Positions 6,835-9,431 of a stretch of DNA of 9,431 nt are shown here, piece by piece. The notes under the pieces are model-generated. The model did no database searches. It was not told the origin of the DNA and saw nothing but the letters and a program-made list of their open reading frames with translations. Every line of letters starts with the position of its first letter. Positions within the stretch are counted from its first letter, which is position 1. The DNA comes from DSOT01 sp052386775 (GTDB taxonomy: Bacteria; Pseudomonadota; Gammaproteobacteria; Burkholderiales; SG8-41): assembly GCA_052386775.1 (NCBI GenBank), contig JBQTJV010000135.1:1-9431 (forward strand), written 5' to 3'. Both the position numbers and the translations under genes were made by a program.

Positions 6835-7590
6835 CTAGCCCTTGCGGAAGCCTTCGGTATCCGCGTAATTCTCCTCGCGGACGATGCGCGGCACGTTCTG
6901 GCGCGGCTCGATCGTCACCGGCTGATAGATGACGCGCTGCTGATCGGGGTCGTAGCGCATTTCGACGTTGCCCGAGAGCGGGAAGTCCTTGCGGAACGGG
7001 TGGCCCACGAAGCCGTAGTCGGTCAGAATGCGGCGCAGGTCCGGGTGCCCGGTGAAGATGATGCCGTAAAGATCGAACGCTTCGCGTTCGAACCAGTTGG
7101 CGACCGGCCACACGCCGATCACCGAAGGCACGACCGGAAACTCGTCATCGACGGCAAACACCCGCAGCCTGAGGCGCCAGTTGTGCGTGACGGAAAGCAG
7201 GTGATACACCACCGCAAAGCGGTGCCCCATCAACGGTGATTCTTCCTGCGCCGCCTGCGCCGCAAAATGCGCCCGTTCGGGCAGCGTCCCGTCGATTCCG
7301 GGCGCGGCCCCTGCCGCAGGCGCCGTCCCGCCGGTCGGCGCATCCGCTTCCACCTCGACCGCTTCTCCTTCCCAAGTTGCCTTGCCGTAAGAACCGTAAT
7401 CGACGCCGCACAGATCGATAAGCTGCTCGAATCTGAGCTCCGGCGCATCGCGCAGCGTCACGGCGGCGACCGGCATATCGCTCGCTGCCATCACGATCGT
7501 CACTTCGCCGGGCGACGGCGTAACGCGCAACGGCCTGTCGCCGAGCACTGCACCCAGTCGGGCGACGAGATTTTCCAGACGTGAAGCCAT
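6835..7590 (-). CDS. nuoC: NADH-quinone oxidoreductase subunit C (NuoC) with an internal insertion
   Basis: NuoC (251 residues) is the 30 kDa-type subunit of the connecting arm that packs against NuoD and NuoB. The family signature ERE-FDLYGIIFTGHPDLRRIL is at about residues 168-189, followed by GFVGHPFRKDFPLSG and an ending with NVPRIVREENY. The front contains LIDLCGVDYGSYG (about 58-69) and then RFAVVYHLLSVTHNWRLRLRV (124-144). Between these, residues about 76-123 form an Ala/Gly/Pro/Glu-rich stretch that typical roughly 200-residue betaproteobacterial NuoC proteins lack, as I recall them. The reading frame through it is intact. The frame is open upstream to 7770, but the ATG at 7590 gives the expected MASRLENL start, seven bases after the nuoB stop. 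Confidence 0.95.
   Translation of the reverse strand: MASRLENLVARLGAVLGDRPLRVTPSPGEVTIVMAASDMPVAAVTLRDAPELRFEQLIDLCGVDYGSYGKATWEGEAVEVEADAPTGGTAPAAGAAPGIDGTLPERAHFAAQAAQEESPLMGHRFAVVYHLLSVTHNWRLRLRVFAVDDEFPVVPSVIGVWPVANWFEREAFDLYGIIFTGHPDLRRILTDYGFVGHPFRKDFPLSGNVEMRYDPDQQRVIYQPVTIEPRQNVPRIVREENYADTEGFRKG
6839..6843 (-). promoter_or_regulatory. Shine-Dalgarno sequence for the upstream (displaced) nuoD start
   Basis: AAGGG on the minus strand lies five bases before the ATG at 6833 and within the last codons of nuoC. Its spacing is good, in contrast to the weak region before the actual nuoD ATG at 6682. It suggests ribosomes load at the displaced start. Confidence 0.55.
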
Positions 7591-7597
7591 CAGAGCA

Positions 7598-8077
7598 TCA
7601 GCGCGCGATGGTGTTGGTACGCTTGATCTTGTTCTGCAATTGCACGATGCCGTAGAGCAGCGCCTCAGCGGTCGGGGGGCATCCGGGAACGTAGATGTCG
7701 ACAGGCACAATGCGGTCGCAGCCCCGCACCACCGAGTACGAATAATGGTAATAACCGCCGCCGTTCGCACACGAACCCATGGAAATGACCCAGCGCGGCT
7801 CGGCCATCTGGTCGTACACCTTGCGCAGCGCCGGCGCCATCTTGTTGCACAGCGTCCCGGCCACGATCATCACGTCCGACTGGCGCGGGCTCGGACGGAA
7901 CACGATGCCGAAACGGTCCAGATCGTAGCGCGACGCCCCTGCGTGCATCATTTCGACGGCGCAGCAGGCCAGCCCGAACGTCACCGGCCACAGCGAGCCG
8001 GTGCGTGTCCAGTTGATCAGGTTGTCGGCGGTCGTGGTGATGAAACCGCGATCGTGGAAAGATTCAACAGCACCCAT
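7598..8077 (-). CDS. nuoB: NADH-quinone oxidoreductase subunit B (NuoB)
   Basis: NuoB (159 residues) carries the 4Fe-4S cluster N2, the last electron carrier before ubiquinone, and sits at the junction of the peripheral and membrane arms. The four cluster ligands are visible: the adjacent pair Cys38-Cys39 in FGLACCAVEMM, Cys103 in ISMGSCANGGGYYHYSYS, and Cys133 in VPGCPPTAEALLYG. The middle (RFGIVFRPSPRQSDVMIVAG) is typical of the betaproteobacterial form. The ATG at 8077 is preceded by AAGAGG with a five-base spacer, a good ribosome-binding site, which fixes the start. The N-terminus (MGAVESFHDRGFITTTAD) is one or two residues different in length from common relatives. nuoC follows after seven bases; nuoA ends 119 bases upstream. 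Confidence 0.97.
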   Translation of the reverse strand: MGAVESFHDRGFITTTADNLINWTRTGSLWPVTFGLACCAVEMMHAGASRYDLDRFGIVFRPSPRQSDVMIVAGTLCNKMAPALRKVYDQMAEPRWVISMGSCANGGGYYHYSYSVVRGCDRIVPVDIYVPGCPPTAEALLYGIVQLQNKIKRTNTIAR

Positions 8078-8196
8078 GATTGCCTCTTAACATAGGTTTC
8101 GCCTCGGCACCCGCCGGTCGCATCCCCTGCTCCGCGTGCCTCCCGGCGGCGCCTCCGATCCGGCGGCCAATCGCACGGGCAGCAGCGTCCGCGGCG
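8078..8196. other. GC-rich nuoA-nuoB spacer
   Basis: The 119 bases between the nuoA stop and the nuoB start are long for this otherwise compact operon. They hold the nuoB Shine-Dalgarno sequence (AAGAGG, 8083-8088) and a direct repeat of CCGGCGGC at 8143-8150 and 8160-8167. No convincing gene, promoter or terminator is seen. Confidence 0.5.
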
Positions 8197-8565
8197 CTAT
8201 TCCCATTCCAAGGCACCCTTCATCCACTCGTAGATGAAACCGACCACCAGAATGGCAAGAAACAGCATCATCGCGAGGAAGCCGAACAGGCCGATCTCCT
8301 GCAGCACGACCGCCCACGGAAAAAGAAACGCGATCTCGAGGTCGAACAGGATGAAGAGGATGGCAACCAGGTAGTAGCGCACGTCGAATTTCATCCGTGC
8401 GTCTTCGAACGCCTCGAACCCGCACTCGTAGGGCGAGAGTTTCTCGCTGTCCGGGCGATGAACGCCCAGCAGGCGGCTCAATCCCCCGCCCAGCAGCACG
8501 GGTACGACGCCGAACGCAATCCCGACCAGGATGAAAAGGAGAATGGGAAAATAGTTCTCTAACAT
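8197..8565 (-). CDS. nuoA: NADH-quinone oxidoreductase subunit A (NuoA)
   Basis: NuoA (122 residues, normal length) is a small membrane subunit near the quinone chamber, next to NuoH, NuoJ and NuoK. Three membrane segments are apparent at about residues 7-28, 64-84 and 93-113. The loop between the first two carries the family motif YECGFEAF (46-53), and the second segment begins with DVRYYLVAILFILFDLEIAFLF, whose Asp75 and Glu77 are conserved acidic residues. The ATG at 8565 gives the expected MLENYFPIL start, but the bases before it (TCCGTAAGCG) contain no good Shine-Dalgarno sequence. It is the first nuo gene and begins 99 bases after the tRNA-Leu 3' end. Confidence 0.96.
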   Translation of the reverse strand: MLENYFPILLFILVGIAFGVVPVLLGGGLSRLLGVHRPDSEKLSPYECGFEAFEDARMKFDVRYYLVAILFILFDLEIAFLFPWAVVLQEIGLFGFLAMMLFLAILVVGFIYEWMKGALEWE

Positions 8566-8664
8566 CGCTTACGGACTGCCATAAAACCGTCTGGTTCCGT
8601 TCTCTGCCCGCGCATTGATCGATCGCCTCGCCACTGGCGCATTCGAGGCATCACCCTGCATTCG
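8566..8664. other. Spacer between tRNA-Leu and nuoA
   Basis: These 99 bases separate the tRNA 3' end from nuoA. They contain two modest inverted repeats: GCCTCG/CGAGGC with arms at 8625-8630 and 8644-8649, and ACGGA/TCCGT with arms at 8571-8575 and 8596-8600. Neither is followed by a T-run. I found no convincing sigma-70 promoter on the minus strand, so the start of nuo transcription cannot be placed here from sequence alone. Confidence 0.4.
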
Positions 8665-8749
8665 TGGTGCCGACGGTGAGACTCGAACTCACACGGCTTT
8701 CGCCACCGCCCCCTCAAGACGGCGTGTCTACCAATTCCACCACGTCGGC
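8665..8749 (-). tRNA. tRNA-Leu (anticodon GAG)
   Basis: The 85-base gene folds into a class II tRNA. Acceptor arms GCCGACG and CGTCGGC pair, followed by discriminator A and an encoded CCA. The anticodon stem CCGTC/GGCGG encloses the loop TTGAGGG, giving anticodon GAG, which reads CUC and CUU leucine codons. There is a variable arm of the leucine type (TGGCGAAAGCC region) and the T loop GTTCGAGTC. Its position between secG and nuoA matches the arrangement known in many betaproteobacteria, where it is likely processed from a transcript shared with neighbours. Confidence 0.97.
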
Positions 8750-8805
8750 ATCATGTTACTGTGCGCCGCCGGTTGCCCGCTTTGAGTCAGGTCAACCTTT
8801 GGCGC

Positions 8806-9159
8806 CTATTTCGGCACATCCCCTGCCTTCGATCCGTCAGCCGGCGCCGGCTTGGTCGGCGCCGGAACCTGGTCCGGCAGCGACTGCTTGGGAGCCGGCT
8901 GCGTCGTGATCACGCCCTTGTTGTCGCTCTTTCGCACGGAAAATATGGTGAGCCCCAGGCTCGTCAGAAAGAACACCACCGCGAGTACCGCAGTGGCCCG
9001 GCTCAGGAAGTTCGCCGAGCCCGAAGCCCCGAACAGGCTCCCGGACGCGCCGCTGCCGAAGGCCGCCCCCACGTCGGCGCCTTTTCCATGCTGCAGCAAC
9101 ACCAGGCCGATGATCGCGACCGCCGCCAGGACATGTACCACCAATAGCAATATTTCCAT
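8806..9159 (-). CDS. secG: Preprotein translocase subunit SecG
   Basis: SecG (117 residues) is an accessory inner-membrane subunit of the SecYEG protein-export channel. Two membrane segments are visible, at about residues 2-22 (ILLLVVHVLAAVAIIGLVLL) and 53-74 (SRATAVLAVVFFLTSLGLTIF). Between them is the conserved cytoplasmic loop QHGKGADVGAAFGSGASGSLFGASGSANFLSR. A proline-, alanine- and lysine-rich tail of about 35 residues follows and is typical of the longer proteobacterial SecG proteins. The start at 9159 has GAGAGG three bases upstream, a rather short spacing. tpiA ends only 12 bases before it, so the two are probably co-transcribed; the tRNA lies 56 bases after its stop. Confidence 0.96.
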   Translation of the reverse strand: MEILLLVVHVLAAVAIIGLVLLQHGKGADVGAAFGSGASGSLFGASGSANFLSRATAVLAVVFFLTSLGLTIFSVRKSDNKGVITTQPAPKQSLPDQVPAPTKPAPADGSKAGDVPK

Positions 9160-9171
9160 ATTCCTCTCGTC

Positions 9172-9431
9172 TCACGCGGCCGCTGCGGAACGGCAGATGG
9201 CAGCGAACTCGCCCGCATGCAGCGAGGCCCCGCCGATCAAGCCGCCATCCACGTCGCGCATGCCGAACAATTGCGGCGCATTCGACGCTTTCACGCTGCC
9301 GCCGTACAGGATTGGCAACTTCGCGGCAACCTCCATCGCGTGGCTGGCAACGCGCTCGCGGATGAAGGCGTGCACCGCTTGCGCCTGCTCCGGGGTGGCC
9401 GTTTTCCCGGTGCCGATGGCCCATACCGGCT
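9172..9431 (-). CDS. tpiA: Triosephosphate isomerase (TpiA), 3' part only
   Basis: This is the C-terminal 85 or so residues of the glycolytic and gluconeogenic enzyme that interconverts dihydroxyacetone phosphate and glyceraldehyde 3-phosphate in the cytoplasm. The visible part opens with PVWAIGTGKTATPEQAQ. The two bases at the window edge (AG) are probably the end of the GAG for the catalytic glutamate of the YEPVWAIGTG motif. Loop 6 (WAIGTGKTAT), the phosphate-binding LYGGSVKASNA and the terminal DVDGGLIGGASL are all intact. The protein ends AAICRSAAAA. The reading frame enters from beyond base 9431; a GTG at 9375 is an internal valine, not the start. The tpiA-secG pairing is standard for betaproteobacteria. 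Confidence 0.97.
   Translation of the reverse strand, partial: PVWAIGTGKTATPEQAQAVHAFIRERVASHAMEVAAKLPILYGGSVKASNAPQLFGMRDVDGGLIGGASLHAGEFAAICRSAAAA

Noticed and set aside
7591..7770. 60-codon N-terminal extension of nuoC
   Set aside because: It overlaps nuoB in another frame and does not look like NuoC; the ATG at 7590 gives the family N-terminus.
8665..8749. tRNA-Leu as an integration site for a mobile element
   Set aside because: No integrase, no repeated tRNA 3' end nearby, and standard core genes on both sides.
8750..8805. Possible promoter before tRNA-Leu (TTGACC on the minus strand)
   Set aside because: The only -10-like sequence (TAACAT) is about 31 bases away and almost touches the tRNA 5' end, so the spacing does not fit a sigma-70 promoter.

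Overview
The window carries the front two-thirds of a respiratory complex I (nuo) operon, read entirely on the minus strand, with its usual upstream neighbours. In transcription order (high to low coordinates): the 3' end of tpiA, secG, a tRNA-Leu(GAG), then nuoA, nuoB, nuoC, nuoD, nuoE, nuoF, nuoG, nuoH and the 5' end of nuoI, which leaves through the left edge. The tpiA-secG-tRNA-Leu-nuoA order, separate nuoC and nuoD genes, the very close match of the subunits to betaproteobacterial forms recalled from memory, and the high GC content all point to a betaproteobacterium. The genus cannot be set from this window.

Right side (about 8566-9431): the end of triosephosphate isomerase, the SecG translocon subunit 12 bases later, and a complete tRNA-Leu with encoded CCA. 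Centre and left (1-8565): nine nuo genes. nuoABH are membrane or membrane-interface subunits. nuoBCDI form the quinone-reducing connecting module. nuoEFG form the NADH-oxidising module. The cysteine ligands for clusters N1a, N1b, N2, N3, N4 and N5 are all visible. Junctions are mostly tight: ATGA stop/start overlaps at nuoD/nuoE, nuoE/nuoF and nuoH/nuoI, and no gap at nuoG/nuoH. This indicates one polycistronic, translationally coupled transcript. No stretch above 300 bases lacks a gene.

The one clearly abnormal place is the 152-base nuoC-nuoD junction (6683-6834). The first 35 bases of nuoD occur twice, exactly 151 bases apart (32 of 35 identical). The upstream copy sits behind a good Shine-Dalgarno sequence at the end of nuoC. 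It opens a 48-codon reading frame that stops four bases before the real nuoD start, and a strong hairpin built on a perfect 20-base palindrome lies inside it. This looks like an insertion or rearrangement that displaced nuoD from its original start and created an accidental or regulatory leader peptide. Two lesser oddities are a roughly 48-residue Ala/Gly/Glu-rich insertion in NuoC and an incomplete N7-type cysteine motif in NuoG. I saw no mobile-element gene, CRISPR array, defence gene or wholly new system.
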